The position numbers were made by a program, and so were the translations under genes. Below, in pieces: positions 45,001 to 60,000 of a DNA stretch of 64,000 nucleotides. Position 1 is the stretch's first letter. Each line of letters starts with the position of its first letter. This stretch comes from RU20A sp042610495 (lineage in GTDB: Bacteria; Pseudomonadota; Alphaproteobacteria; Rhizobiales; Rhizobiaceae): assembly GCF_042610495.1 (NCBI RefSeq), contig NZ_JBHGAP010000002.1:310001-374000 (forward strand), given 5' to 3'. The notes beneath the pieces were generated by a model. That model was not told the DNA's origin and made no database searches. It saw nothing but the letters and a program-made list of their open reading frames with translations.

Positions 45001-48000
45001 GAGTAGATGCGGTTCGCCTGGACGGTGACGTTCTGGCCGTCGATGCGCACGCCGCTCTGCGCGTTGCGGAAGACGCGGTTGCCTTCGATCAGCGCATTGC
45101 CGGTCGAGACGATACCGGTCGTGTTGTCGAAGACGGTGTTGTCGGCGATGAGTGCGCGGCCGCCCGCATTGTTGGCGCGGATGCCCACGCTGTAGCTGTA
45201 GGAGGCCGTCCCCGAGACGATATTGTCGCGCACCGTGCCGCCGAGGACTTCGAGACCGACATTGCGGTTGTTGGTGAAGCGGTTGCCGCTGATCGTGAAT
45301 GTTCCATCATTGGCGTAGAGATAGGCGCCGTATTCGTTGTCACGAATGACGGAGTTGAGAATGGCGCTGTCCTGCCCCTGCGTGCCGTAGATGTTCAGCC
45401 CGTAGAGATTGCCGAAGATCTCGCTGTCGTGGACGGTGATGTTGCCCGTCGAGAAGTAGGCGTAGATGCCGTAGCCATTGGCATGGTTGAAGATGCGGCT
45501 GCCGCCGATTTCGATGTTCCGGTTGAGCTGTGCGCTACTGGAAGAGTCGAAATACATGCCGGCATAGGCATTCGCGTAGATCTGGCTGTTGAGGAAAGAG
45601 ATGTCGCTCGAGCCAGCCTGATAGTTGAAGAAGACGCCGACGCGCGCGCCGGTCATTTCGAGATCGGACAGTGTGACGAAATCCGCGCCCGTGAAGCGGA
45701 CGACGGCGCTGTCGATGGCGGTCGCATCGCGGTTCAGCACAGCCTGGGCAGAACCGGTCGGTCCCTGGATGCGGACGCGATCGGCGGCAGCCGTCGAGGA
45801 ACCGGAATCCTCGGCGCCGAAGACGAGGTCGTAGAGCAGCGTATAATTGCCCGTATCGACATAGACGACATCGCCGGCCTGCAGCGTATAGGCCCGCAGC
45901 AGCGCTTCGAGCGAGGCCATGGGGCGGTCGGCCGTCTTGCCGGAGTTCAGGTTGTCGCCGATCGCGCCCGGCGTGTACTGGTCGCCGTCATTGGACGTGT
46001 CGTCCACGTAGAAGCTGCGGCCGGCATTGGTCGTCAGGAACGGCTTGTCGGACACATCGCGGCTGTTGGCGACCGTGACGCGGGCGAGAACCGAGTTGGC
46101 ATTGGTATCGAAGCCGGTCGACCAGACGGTGCTGCCATAGCCATAGCGGTCCATCCCGGCATCGGCGGAGACGAGCGTCCAGGTGGCGCCATTATCCGGC
46201 GAAACTTCGACGCGCGCGGTTTGCGGGGCCACGCCCGTGACCTTCGAGATTTCGAAGCCGGCCAGCGTGACCTGATTGCCGGTGCGCGAGATCACCGAGA
46301 GATCGAGCTTGCCGCCCGTGACGGCCACATCATAGCTGAGGCTCGTCGTGCGGTTTCGCGCGCCGGTCGCGGCGAAGAGATTGTAGTTATCCGCCCGTGT
46401 CGTGCCTTCGATCACGACATCGAGGCCGCCGTGGTCATATCCATAAAGCTCCACGAAATAGAGGCGTACGCGGTAGGTGCCGTCGGGCACATCCACCGAA
46501 TAGGAAAGCCCGTTGCCGACACCGCCATCTGATAGGGCGAGGGTCCGGAAAATGGCTTCCGGAATGCCGGGCGTTGCCGACAGGTCCACTGCGGTCGTGG
46601 AGGAGATCGTCGTGTAGGACCCGACAGCGGTGGTCGGCCGGGTGGCCTTCCAGGCTGCCCAGCTTTGATCGCCGGCAATCACGGTCATCGGATCGGAATA
46701 GCGACCGAAATTCGTGGCATAGAGACCGACCAGCTCTTCCTGCGCCAGACCGCTTGTCCGCCAGGTGATCTGCATCGCCTGGTCGCGTTCGAATTTCTCG
46801 AGCCCGTTCGGCGACAGAACCTGGACGGATTCCGCCTGTCCTTCCGTCGCGAGTGCCGTGTTTCCGAGATGCCCGATATTGACGCGCGCGCCGTTGCGAC
46901 CGGGTTCGCGCTGGTAGGGCGAGAGCGGATCACCGCGGTCGATGGCGATGGAACCGGACTGGAGGCGGAAGTCGTTGGCGGCCGCGTTGACGAAGCCCGG
47001 CGTGCCGGCGAGGCTGTCCTCGTCAAGACCGGTTGCCAGCGCCCACTGGTCGAGGCTGGTGAAGCTCGTATCGGCGATACGGCCGACTGCGGCAGCACCG
47101 CTCAGATCGAAAAGGTTGAAATTCGCCCGGTTGCGGGCGCTGCCGACGGACTGGGTCGCCGAGCGATCCAGCACGATGCCGGCACCGCCCGAAGCCTGCA
47201 GGATATTGTTGGCGACATAGACACCCGACGCATTGCCGTTCAGCAGAACGCCGGCGCCGGCACCAATGATCAGCGTGTTGTTGAGAACGAGCGTCGTGTT
47301 CGCCGTGCCCGTTATGTTGATCGCGGCCTCGCTCGTGGCGCTGATGAGGTTGTTGGCGACGAGACCGCCCGTCCCGCTGCTCTCGAAACGGATGCCGACC
47401 GGGCCACCTGTGATCGTGTTTCCGAGAACCTGCGTGCCGGCCGTCCGCGCGGTGATGCCGGTGACGGTCATGGCCTGGATGCGGTTGTTCTGCACCACGC
47501 CGTTGTTGCTCTGGATCCCGTGGTTGCCGCCGGTGATCAGGTTGTTGCGGATGACAAGCTCGCTGCCGCTCGAGGCATTGATGCCGTAGCCCGAGCCGCT
47601 GCTTCCATTGGTGTAGCCGGAAATCGTGTTGCCTTCGATGAGGCTCACGGCCACGCTGCTGGAGTTGGACATAGAGATCGCGCCGGCAAGCCGCCCGCCA
47701 GCCGCCGAGAGCGTGTTGTTGCGCACGATGGTGGACGCACCCGCGCCATAGCTGCTGATCGCGATGCTGGTCGCGCCGCTGGTGACGTGGGTTGCACGCG
47801 AGAAGATCGTGTTCTCCTCGATGAGCAGCGTCGAGGCGCTGTAGGTTCCCGGCAGGTAAAGCGCGTAGTTAGGGATATCGAAGGTGTTGCGGGCGATCGT
47901 GAGTGCGCCGGTGTAGTTTTCGGCCCTGACGCCGCTCTGCGCATTCGCCGTGAAACTCTCGAACACCGAGTCCGTGATCGCGATATCCGGATTGCCCTGC

Positions 48001-51000
48001 TCGATCCAGATACCCTGGTTCGAGATGCCGGTCATGCGCAGGAACTGCAGCGTGGTGTTCGTGCTGCCGCCATTGTTCAGATAGTGAATGCCGGTCGTGA
48101 CATTGCGCAGCGTCAGATTGCTGAGCTTGAGATAATCGGCACCGGCAAAGTCGAACACGGCGGCATCGCTGCGCGAACTGCTGCGGTCGAGGATCGCCGC
48201 ATTGCCGTTGGTGGGGCCTTGGAGGGTGACGGCATCGGCCGCCGTGCCGCTGTCGTCGGCGGTCAGTGCGATGTTCTGGAACACCTGATAGACGCCGGTA
48301 TCGATATAGACGATATCGCCGGGCTTGAGGTCGTAAAGCCGCAGCAGCGCGGCGAGCGAGGCCATGGGGCGCAGAGCCGAGCGGCCGTCATTGGCGTTGT
48401 CGCCGATCGCATCCGGCGTGTACTGGTCGCCGTCATTGCTGGCATCATCCACGTAATAGACATTGCCGGCGCCGACGATGGAGAAGGGCCGGTCGGAGAG
48501 ATCCGTCAGCGTTTCGGTGCCATTGGTGGCGGTGACCCGCATCAGGGCTGTCGAGCCGTTGGTCGCGGTCGTCGGCGTCCAGGTGAAGACGCCATGGCCG
48601 AAGCGGTCGAAGGTCTGGGTGGTCGCAACCGTTGTCCAGTTCGTGCCGAGGTCCGTCGATACCTCCAGCGAGGCAAGCCAGGTTCCGGAAGCCGGAACGA
48701 CTTCGGACACGCCGAGCCCGAAGAGGATGGGCTGCCAACCCTGCGTCGAGCGGTTGACGAGGTCGAGAAGGATGCCCCTGCCGCCGGCGGCCTCAACCGT
48801 GAAGGTGCGGGCCACCGCCTTGTTCGCAACGCCACCGGCAGCCGCGAGAATGTCGAAATTGCTCTGGACCGTCGCACCCTGCAGGCGGATATCCATCGGC
48901 CGCTGCGCATAGGTGTAGAATTCGGCGAAATAGAGCGTGATCTGGTAGGTGCCATCGGGCACGTCGAGGCTGTAGGAAAGCGCCTCGCCGCGCGTGGACG
49001 ATCCGTAGGAATAGGTCTGGAAGAGCTCTGCCGGAACGCCCGGGATGCCGGAGACATCGATGGCGGGGTTGTAGGTCGCCGTGTTGCCCACCGTGCGGAA
49101 ACGCTGGTCCGTCAGCCAGGTGCTCCAGCTTTCCGGACCGGCAACCTGTCCGCCGCCGGCATTGACGAAAAGGCTCGGCCGGTTCGTCGTCAGACCCGAG
49201 GAGCGGAAGGCCACGGTCACGGCATCGCCGGCCGTCAGGCGATTGCCGCCGTTCGGCGTCAGGATCTGCACGGTCCGGTCGGGGCTTGCCACCCCGCCGC
49301 CGGCCGCACCGCCGAGGCCGATATTGGCGCGCGCGCCGTCATTGCCGGAAGCCTCGCGATAGTAGGAGGTGCGCGGGTCACCGGCATCGCGCAGGATCTG
49401 CGGATTGAGGATGGTGAAATCGTCATCCAGGCCGTTATCCGTCGCACCCGTCTGGCCGAGCAGATCGTCCGCGCCATCCACATCGGTGTAGGCGATGGTG
49501 CCGGTGAAGGAATTGCCCTCATTGGCAAGCAGCACCTGCCAGTCGGCCAGGCTTGTAAAGGCCGTCGAGCCCCACAGGCCGAGCGTCGCGCCGCTTCTGA
49601 GGTCGAACAGGTTGTAATCCGACGAGAAGCCGGACTGGGCATTGTCGGCAACGTTGAACACCCGGCCGCCGAGCTGGGTGAAGACGTTGTTGCGCAGCAC
49701 GATCTGCGAGGAACTCGTGGCCTGAATGGCGTCGGCGCTGACCTGATAGAACAGGTTGTTGGCAACGAGCATGCGGTTGGTGTTGCCGAAATCGGCGAAC
49801 TGCAGCCCGGCGACGGCATTGTCGTAGATGATGTTGCCGGCAACGTTCAGACCGCGGCCGCTGCCGCTCACGTAGATGCCGACATCATTGCCGTAGACGA
49901 GGTTGCGCAGCACGGCTGACGAGCTGCTGTGGATGCCCCGCACGTTGCCATGGATGCGGTTGTCGGTGACATCGACATTGTCGGTGGCGAAGATACCCGT
50001 CGTGCTGCGCGAGACATCGTTGTGATGCACGCTCATGCCGGCGGCGGTGCTTGAGGCGTCGGCGCGAATGGCGGCGTTGGCAGAACTTCTGACCGTGTTG
50101 TTGGAGATATCAACCCGATCGGCTGTCGAGGCATAGGCGTAGATGCCGACCGCGCTGCCGGAGGTCTCGGTGATCGTGTTGCCGGAAATCGTCGCATTGT
50201 TGGCGTTGCTGTAGATGCCGTAATAATACTGGTTCGAAATCGTGTTGCCGGTGGCGACGAAGTTGCTGCCGTCGTAGTTGTAGATGCCCCAGTAGCCGCC
50301 GGTGATGGTGTTGCCGGTGACGGTCAGCGTGCCGGTGCCGTTGGAATGATCGATGCCGGTGTTGCCGCTGATGCCGAGCGAGATGGTGTTGCCGGTCAGG
50401 GTGACATTGCCGGTGCGGTCAAGCACGACGCGGGTCGCGGTCGTGCTGGCCGAGATCGTGGAGCCCTGGATCAGGACATCGCTGGTGCCGATACCGAGGT
50501 CGATGCCGACGCCGGCCTGATCGAGGAACTGCGTGTTAATGACATTGAGGCCGGTCACACCGGCATTGTCATCCACGACGAGGCCGCGGGCGCCGCGCAG
50601 GAAGCGCAGGTTTTCGAGCGTGACGAAATCGGCATTGTCGAGGCGGATCACATCCGCGCCGCTCGACACGTTGCCGCGATCGATGATCGCCTGGCGGGCC
50701 GCATCGGTCGGACCCCGGATGATCAGGCGGCCGGTATCGGAGGTGCCGCCGTCATCGGCGGTGATGACGATCGTCGTGGTCGAGGCATAGGAGCCGGTAT
50801 CGACGAGGATGATGTCACCGGCGCCGAGATCGTACTGCGCCAGCAGCGCCTGGATGGAGGCTTTAGGCGTCAGGGCCGACAGGCCGTCATTGGCATCATT
50901 GCCGACGGCATCGGGCGTATATTCGTCATTGGTGTTCGACGCATCGTCCACATAGTAGATGCGGATCGGCAGGGTGACGGTGAAGGGCGTGTCGGATGTG

Positions 51001-54000
51001 TCGCTGAGGAGCCCGTCGGAGGTGGTGACGCGCAGCTGGTAGCTGCCCGGCACAAAGGTGCCCGGCGCAACCACCCAGTCGAGATGACCGTCATTGGCGC
51101 CATCGTCTTCAAGCGAGATCCAGGTAATGCCGTCGCGCGAGACCTCGACATCGACGGTCGCTGCATTGATGCCCGACGAGCGCCAATCGACAGAGACGGT
51201 CCGGCCCTGCTGGAAGGTTTCGCCGCCATTGGGGCCGAAGACGCGGATGTAGCGTTCGGGGCTGAGCGATGCCTGCGCGGTGCCGCCATAGGCGCCGACC
51301 TCCACGAAGCCGCCATTCGGCTGCTGCTCGGCGCCGACCGGCGTGGCCGGAGAGCCGCGATCGACAGCCGGCGAATTTCCGCCCTGCGGCACGGCAACCG
51401 GTGTCGCAAGGCGAACCGGCAGACCGGTGACGAGATCGCGCACGACGGAGAGGTGGCCACCTGCGAAACTGCCATTGCCGCTCTGCACGTGGAAATCGTC
51501 GTCCCTGCCGTCGGCAGAGGCAGACGCGTAGCCCAGCACATTGTCGGCGCCATCGGGATCGATGAAGAGCGGATCGGTGTCGATGCTCGTGGCATCCTGC
51601 TGGCTGGCGAGGCGCCAGGCGGCAAGCGACTGCCGGTTGGAGCCCTGCCACTGGCCTGCCTGTCCGCCGGGACCGACCTGGAAGATGTTGAAGCCGGAGG
51701 CAAAGCCGCCCTGGGCCGAATTGGCAACGACGATGCCCAGCGCATTGAGCGCCACGATGATGTTGTTGGTCAGCACCGTGCCGCTGGTGTTGCCGGTAAG
51801 GAAGATCGCCGACCCGGCCAGCTGGTAGACCGTGTTGTTGAGGATGTCGGTGTTCAGCGAGGCATCGACGGTGATGCCGGCGGTGGCATTGCCATAGACC
51901 ACGTTATTGACGACATCGGCGCCGGAACCGGTGGCGACACGGATGCCGATGGACTGGCCATAGACGGTGTTGGCGCGCACGACCGCGCCGGAGCGCGCGT
52001 CGATGCCCACGCCCGATGCATTGGAAGTCCCCGTTCCATAGACGCGGTTGCCGGCAACGAGGCCCGTGGCCGTGATGCCGTTGGCATTGCCGTAGACGAG
52101 GTTGTCGACCACACGGCCGGAGCTCGCCTGGATGGCAAACTGCGCGGCGGTTCCGGTAATGGCATTGCCGACGATATCGACATTGCTGCCGGCGCCGATG
52201 CCGTAGAGGCCGCTGCCTTCGACGAGGTTGCCCGCGCGGCGCGTCAGGTCGTTGGCGCCGACGGTGACGAGATTGGCGACACCCGCACCGCTGGCGCTCA
52301 CATAGAGCCCGTAGCGGCCATTGTTGCTGAAGCGGCTGGACTCGATGGTGCTGCCGCCGGACAGCGTCAGATAGGCGCCGAATTGCGTGTTGTCATGGGC
52401 ATAGACAGTGCGGAAGGAGGCAATGCTGCCGTAGACCTCGAGGCCCGTCGCCGCGCCGTAGACCTCGATATTCTCGATCGAGCCGATGCTGCCGTTGACG
52501 AGAACGGCCTGCTGGCGGGCGGTGGCGACGATATCGCTGAGGGATCCCAGCGAGCCGGCGAAGTTGAAGCCGACATTGCCGGTGCCGCGCGCCACCAGAT
52601 GGCTGAAGCTGCGGTTGGCGGACTGGGTATCGATGGAGAAGCCTTCGGCGGTGAAGCCTTCGACCGTGATGTTGCCGATCGTCAGGTCGTCGCTGCCGCC
52701 GCCGGCACGCAGGCCGCGCCTGGCGTTTTCGAGCGTCAGGTGACCGATCGTCATGAAGTCGGCATTCGTGATGTCCACGAGGGCATCGAGCGGAACGGAC
52801 GCGTTGGCCGAATAGAGCCGTGCCACGGCACCCTCGGCACTCGGGCCGAGGGTCGAGAAGCCCTCCTCGATGCCGATGCCGGCACCGAGATCGGACTGGC
52901 CCGATACAGTGATCCCGTAGATCATCGGGTAATCGCCGGTATCGATAAAGAGGGTTGAGCCGGCGACGAGATCATAGGTGCGCAGCACATTGACCGGGTT
53001 CGGTTTCGGCGCCGTGGCCAGCTTGCCCGTGTTGCGGTTCGAGCCGATGGCGCCGGGGGTGAACACGTCGCCGTTGTTGGACCCGTCATCGACGTAATAG
53101 GTGTTGCCGAGCTCCGGCACGGAGAAGGTTTCGGTCGTGAGGTCGAAGACACCGGGCGCGCCGACGCGCAGCACCTTGATGCGCAGGCCCTTCTCGCCTG
53201 CCGCGACGCCGTTCTGCGCCGGCATCCAGATGAATTCGCCGTCGTCCTGGGTCTGCGCGGCGATCACCGACCGGAAGGCCGGACCATCCGGACCGTCCTG
53301 CCAGAGTTCGATGCGCACCGGCGTTCCCGTGAGCGGGCCCGTGCTGTCCCAGCGGATGGCCTTCAGGCGATCGACTTCCCAGTCGATGTAAAGATCCGGC
53401 GAGCGCAACCTGAGCGTCGATGTGGCCGCATGCACCTGCATTTCGGAGGCGTAGGCGCCCTGCGCCGTCGCCAGCGTGCGCGGCACGACGGCCAGCATCG
53501 CATCGTCCAGATAGACGGGATTGGCGGAGCCGAGCCGCGTGGTCGTGAAGCTCCAGTCGATGGAGCGCGTGCCGGCAGGCAGGCGCAGGCGGTCCCACAG
53601 GAGGTTCCAGCGCGTTTCGGCGATGGTCTGGCTGATCGTTACGGGATCGCCGATGGCATTGCCGGACGCATCGCGGAAGACAAGCCGGATACCGGCCGCA
53701 TCCAGCTGATCATTGGCGCTTGCCTGCAACCACAGACGTGCACCAAAGACGACTTCGAGGGCGGCGGTGTCGATCTCGGCTGCCGTGAAGCCGCGCGCAA
53801 GCAGATTGATCTGCTGGGCGGCAGAGCCGATCGCCTGCGACAGACCGCCGGAGAAGGCGCGGGCGCCATTGTAAGGCGCGGGATTGCTGGTGGAGACGAT
53901 GGCTCCGACATTGGTGGTCCAGCCCGTGAGGCCGGCCTCGAAGCCGGGATTTTCGAGCAGGTTCAGCCCGTCGAGCAGGCCGAGGAAGCGGCCGAAGGGA

Positions 54001-57000
54001 TCGCCGCCGAGTGCGGACGGACTCGTGGCCTGCTGGCCGGCGGCCGGCGCGATGATGCGGAAATCGTTGCGGGCGAGATCGGCAAAGGCCGGGCGGGCAA
54101 AGCCGGGATCGATGACGGTTCGGCCGACCGAGTGCAGGTCGAAACGTGCGACATCGGCCTGCCAGTCGAGGATATCGACGAAGGAGCGCGTCCAGAAAAC
54201 CAGCGCGCCGGTCTCCCCGGCATAGAGCGTGTTGTAGTCGGAGAAGAAGCCGGACTGGGCGGTGTTCTCCACGAAGATCGCCGTTCCCGCCTCGGACCAG
54301 AGAATATTGCCGACGATCTCGACATTGCTTGCAGAGCCCGCAAGGCGGATCGCATCCGCGCCGGCGTCGCTCGCATAGACCGTGTTGTTGCCGATGCGCA
54401 CATCCGTCGTGCTGCCGGTCACGAGAATGCCGGCCTGTCCGTTGCGGTAGATCACGTTGTGGAGGATGCGCTGGCCGCCAGAGGCCTGGATGCCGATCGT
54501 TTCGCTGTAGCCGATGCGGTTGAAGCTGATCGTGCCCGTGAAGGCGGAGACGCCGACGCCGTTGCGCTCGATGATGTTGGCGCGCGCCGCATCAAGCCCG
54601 CCCAGCACGCCGCTTCCCGTCACGCCGGTGGTGTTGCCGACGATGCGCTGGCCCGTCACGGCTGCGCCCTGGAGGCTGAGGCCGACCCCGTTCTGGCTCA
54701 GCGTATTGGCAGAGGCGCCGACGCCGTAACCCAGCGCGGCTGCCGGATCGGCCACATCGGAGACGAGGCCGACGGCGTTGTGGTGGATGACGTTGCCATT
54801 CAGGCGTGCGGACGCGCGGTAGGAGACGCCCGTGCCGGAATAGCCGATGTCGTTGCCGGTGATCTCGATGACAGAGGCGGCGGTGATAGCGATGCCGACC
54901 GTGCCGGTGCGCAACACGTTGCCTTCGATGCGACCGGTAATGGCCCTGTCGATGGCGATGGCGGTGCCGGCAGAGACGGAGGTGAAGCTGTTGCCGACCA
55001 CCGACAGTCCTGTCGTCGCCGTTCCGGCAAAGCCGAGCGCCGGCTTTGCGGCGGTCGCGACGAGCGCATTGCCGAACAGGCGGTTGCTGCTGCCGCCCTC
55101 GATGACGACGGTGGTGATCGTGTTGCCGGTCAGTTCCACGCCGGTCGTGTTGCGCAGCGTTACGCCGGCCGTGATCGTCAGGCCTTGCAGGATGACGTTC
55201 GCGGCACCGTCGATGGTGACCGGTCCGGAGATGGTGGCGGTCCGGCTTGCCACGATCGCGACGCCGGAATCAGCCGCCGTGACCGTGAAGCCGGCCAGGG
55301 TCGCATTGTCGGCGAGCATGATCACGTCGCCCGCCACCAGCGTCTGGCTGTCGAGGATGGACTGGACGCTGGTTGTGGCATCGGCCGTGAACAGGCGTGC
55401 AGCGGCGCTCGGCGATCCCTTGACGAAGATGCCGAAGCGGCCGGCTTCCGCACCCGTCCAGGTGACGAAGGGGCGGCCCGATGCATCGACCGAGAGATCG
55501 TAGCCGGCGAAAGAAACCGGCAGGGCCGCAATGCCGGCACCGCCGACATTGCCGGCAAACTGCGGCACGAAGGCCGTGCCCGTCCAGCGCAGCGCATCCA
55601 GCGTCAGGCTGCGGGCGGCACCGGCGAGATCCTGCCGGACATAGGTCAGCGTCATGCCGGCTGCGCCGGCGGCAAGCTTCGGCGAGACGGCGCCGAAAAC
55701 GGCCTGCGACACGCCGCGTCCGCTGGCGCTGCCGGCACCGGCCTCTGCCCAGGCCGAGCCGGTGAAGGCGCGTACATAGATCTGGCTGGCGCGGTCGGTG
55801 GAAAGCCGCTCGGTGCCCGGCACCTGCTCTGCCCATGCCGCGTAGAGGTGCCCGCCGAAATAGGCCAGCGACGGCTCGCCCGTCACGCGTTCGGCACCGG
55901 CAAGGGCGCCGCCATCGACGGCGGGCAGCGTCGCCCAGACCGTCCCGTTGAATTCGCGAACGGCTATCAGGCGGTCGTCGCCGACCTTCTCGCCATAGGC
56001 CACGGCAATCCGCGTGCCATCGGTCGTCACGGCATAGCCGCCCGACAGATCCGTGCTCGTGGCGAGCCCCGTGCCGGAGGCGCTGCCAGTGCCGATTTCG
56101 ACCCAGGCCGTGCCGTTGAAGCGCTTGGCGAACAGCCGGTCGCTGCCCGAGGTGGAATCGCGCCAGACCGCGACAACGCCGGATGTGGTCGTCACGAGAT
56201 CGACGCGATCGATGCTGCCCGTACCGCTGATGCCGCCGGCGAACATGGAGCCTGCCAAGGGCAGCCAGTTGTTGGTGGCGCTATCGTATCTTAGGACCCT
56301 GACCTCCGTGCGGTTATCGCCGTTGGACTCGATCCAGGCAACGACCGGCGCACCGGTTGAGTCGAGCGCGATCGTCGGCGCAGTCGAGGCGGTCGTCGTG
56401 CCCGAAATGCCGCCCGCGAAGGCGCTGAGTCCGACGGCGGTCCATGCACCGCCGGACAGGCGCGCCACATAGATTTCACTGCCGCCGCCACGCGGATCGG
56501 ACCACGCCACGTACTGCCCGTCGGCACCGGCCACGATCGAGGAAGCGGTGACGATGCCGTCGGCGAAACTCTGGCCGGGGAGCGCGGTGCTGATGCCAGA
56601 GGCGGCGACAATCGCGCCATCGCCGGGCCTGGCGGTGCCGTCACCCGGACGGATGGAGCCATCGCCGATGACGGTCGAACCGCGCCCGAGAAGAAGGGCG
56701 TAATCGCTCGGAATGACGGAGCCGTCGCCGCGCACCAGCGCACCGCTGGCAAGCTGCACGAAGCCGTCCGCATCGGCCGTCGTCTGGCCGGGTCCGACCA
56801 GGGAAAGACCTGCGGGGCCGGCGAGATCGACCCAGAAACCGCGCGTCGGAACGGCCTGCGGCAGGCTGGCCGCGTCCGCCGCGTCGTAGGGGTATGCTTC
56901 GACGCGGAGCGGCAGCGCGCTCGCCGTTCCCGCGACGTATGCGGCATTCTCGCCGGTATCGGCCACGTCGGAAACGCCCACTCCGGCGTCGAGGAAATCG

Positions 57001-60000
57001 GTCCCGCCTTCGCCGAAGAGATGGTCGTTGCCGGCACCGCCGAAGAGGCGGTCATTGCCATCGCCGGCCTGCGCGCCCGATCCCGTGTCACCATAGAGGA
57101 TGTCGGGTGCAGCATCGCCACCAAGGCCATTGGCTTGGTGCCCGTAGAGCGTGTCGCCGCCGAAGCCACCGATCAGGACATCGCGGCCGAGACCGCCTTC
57201 GACGGTGTCGTCGCCTGCGCCGGCATCGACGATATCGTCGTCTGCACCGCCGGCGATCTGGTCATTGCCGGCAAGGCCGAACAGCCGGTCGCGCCCGGCA
57301 TCGCCGAACAGCAGGTCCGCATCGTCGTCGGCACCGGTGATGATGTCGTCGCCCGCACCGCCGCGGATCGTGCCGCCGCCATAATCGGCAAAGAGCGTAT
57401 CGTCGCCGTCGTCGCCAAAGATCGTATCGGTGCCGAAGCCGCCATGGACGCGGTCCGCACCGCCGCCGGCACGGATCGTGTCGTTGCCGCGGCCGCCGAA
57501 GATGACGTCGTCATCGCCCAGCGTTGCATTGCCATCGCCGAGATCGCCGAAGACGAGGTCATCGCCGGACCCGGCCTCGATACGATCACGGCCGAGGCCG
57601 CCGACCACGCGGTCGCTGCCCGCACCGGCGTCGATGAAGTCATAGCCATCGCCGCCATCGATGTCGTCGGCACCGCCATAGGCGTAGATCAGGTCGTGGC
57701 CGGCACCGCCGAGCAGCACGTCGCCGAAGCGCAGGGCATCGTCGAAGTCATTTTCAATTAATGCCCCGTCATCCGAGCCGTGGATTTCGTCGTCGCCATC
57801 GCCGCCCTCGATGCGGTCCCCAATGCCCCGGTCGGCAAAGAGGCGGTCATTGCCCTCGCCGCCGCGGATCGTGTCGCGGCCTTCGCCGCCCCGCACCAGA
57901 TCCTGGCCGATACCCGCATCGATCGTGTCGTTGCCGGCACCGCCGAGCACGAGGTCGTCGCCGCTGCCGGCGTCGATCGTGTCGTCGCCCGTGCCGCCGT
58001 CGATGTCGTCATCCTCGCTGCCGCCGACGATGCTGTCGGCCCCCGCCTGGCCCCGCAGCACATCAAGGCCGGCGCCGCCATCGATGCTGTCGGCCCCTTC
58101 GCCGCCCTCCACGAGATCGTCGCCGTCCTCGCCGAAGAGCGTATCGGTACCGTCATCGCCGAAGACGCGGTCATTGCCGGTGCCGGCGTAGATGATGTCG
58201 TTGCCGAGATGGCCGAAGATCAGGTCGTTGCCGCCATTGCCTTCGATCGTGTCGTTGCCGTCCTGGCCGAGCAGGATGTCGTCGAAGCCGCCGACCGTGC
58301 GGTCGGGCGTTGCGTCGCCATAGACGAAGTCGTCGCCGGCACCCGCCTCGATCGTGTCCTCGCCCTCTTCGCCGCGCAGGGTGTCGCCGCCGAGATCGCC
58401 GAAGATCAGGTCGCGGCCCGTGCCGCCGAAAACGGTGTCGTCGCCGCTCCCGGCCCGGATCTCGTCCTCGCCGGCATCGCCCCAGATCGTGTCGGCATCG
58501 TCCTGACCGAAGATCAGGTCGTTGTCGTCGCCGCCGTGAATGGCATCGAGACCGGAACCGCCCTCGATGCGGTCGGTGCCCGCCTCGCCCCAGATCTCGT
58601 CATTGCCGGCATCGCCGAACACGCGGTCCGCGCCCGCGCCGGCAAAGATCAGGTCATTTTCGGTGCCGCCATTGATGAGGTCTTCGCCCGCCTCGCCGAA
58701 GATGCGGTCATTGCCGGCGTCGCCGCCGATCGTGTCGTTTTCCGTACCGCCCCAGATCTCGTCGGCGCCCGCGCCGCCGGAGATCGTGTCCTCGCCGGAG
58801 CGGCCGAAGATCAGGTCGTCGCCATCATTGCCCTCGATGCGATCACGGCCGCCACCGCCGTCGATCTGGTCGTTGCCGCTGCGGCCGTAGAGCGTGTCGT
58901 TGCCGAGGTTGCCGAAGATCAGGTCGCGGTCGTTGCCGCCGTCGATCGTGTCGTCGCCGTCATCGCCATAGAGCAGGTCCAGGCCGGCATGGCCGGAGAT
59001 CAGGTCATTGCCGGTGCCGCCACGGATCGTATCGTCGCCGGACTGGCCAAACAGCGTGTCGTTGCCGGCGTCGCCCCACAGCGCGTCGTTGCCATCACCG
59101 CCATCGACGATGTCGTTGCCTTCCTGGCCGTGGATGTCGTCGTTGCCGCTGTCGCCATAGATCGTATCGATGCCCGTGCCACCACGGATCGTATCGGCAT
59201 CAAGGCCGCCAAAGATCAGGTCGAGGCCGCTCTCGCCGTCGATCGTGTCGAGGCCGGCCTCGCCGCGCAACTCGTCATCGCCGCTGCCGCCGAAGATCGT
59301 GTCATTGCCATCGCCGCCGTAGACGAAATCGCGCTGGGAGCCTGTGCGGATCTCGTCATTGCCGGAACCGCCATAGACGGTGTCCAGACCGCGACCGGTA
59401 TAGACGATGTCGCTGCCGGTGCCGGCATCGACCTGATCGTCACCGTAATCGTCGAAGACGAGGTCAGCGCCGCCATTGGCGTTGATGACGTCGTTGTCGC
59501 CGTTTTCGTAGTCGCCGGTATGGGCGCGGACGGCTTCGAACAGGCTGTCGACATCAGAACCCAAGCGTGCCTGGATCTGGGCACTATGGCGCGCGGCATC
59601 GCCATCGGGCAGATAGCGATCGCCGAACATGACATCGTCGCCCTCGGAGGCAACGTTCGGCGCGCCGAAAAGCACCGTCGCGGTCGCGTCGTTGAAAGCT
59701 TCCTCAAAATCGCCGAAGATCGTGTCGCGGCCACCGCCGCCAACCACGAGATCGTTGCCCGCGCCGCCATAGACGCGGTCATTGCCGACATCGCCGACCA
59801 CGAGATCGTTTCCGGCACCGCCATAGACGCGGTCATTGCCAGCGCCGCTATTGATGTCGTCGCTGCCAGCGCCACCGAAGATGAGGTCGTTACCTTCGCC
59901 CGCGGTGATGCGATCACGGCCGGCCGTGCCATAGATGGTGTCGTCGCCGACGCCGGCATCGATCTCCGTCTCTTCATTCGCATCACCTGCGGTGGTGAAG

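Noticed and set aside
40515..46532. Open frame of about 2,005 codons on the plus strand
   Set aside because: It is antisense to the giant gene, has low-complexity Arg/Asp/Gly/Ala-rich composition with no domain, and arises because biased codon use in a GC-rich gene keeps the complementary frame free of stops. The same holds for the other long plus-strand frames between 46665 and 63881.
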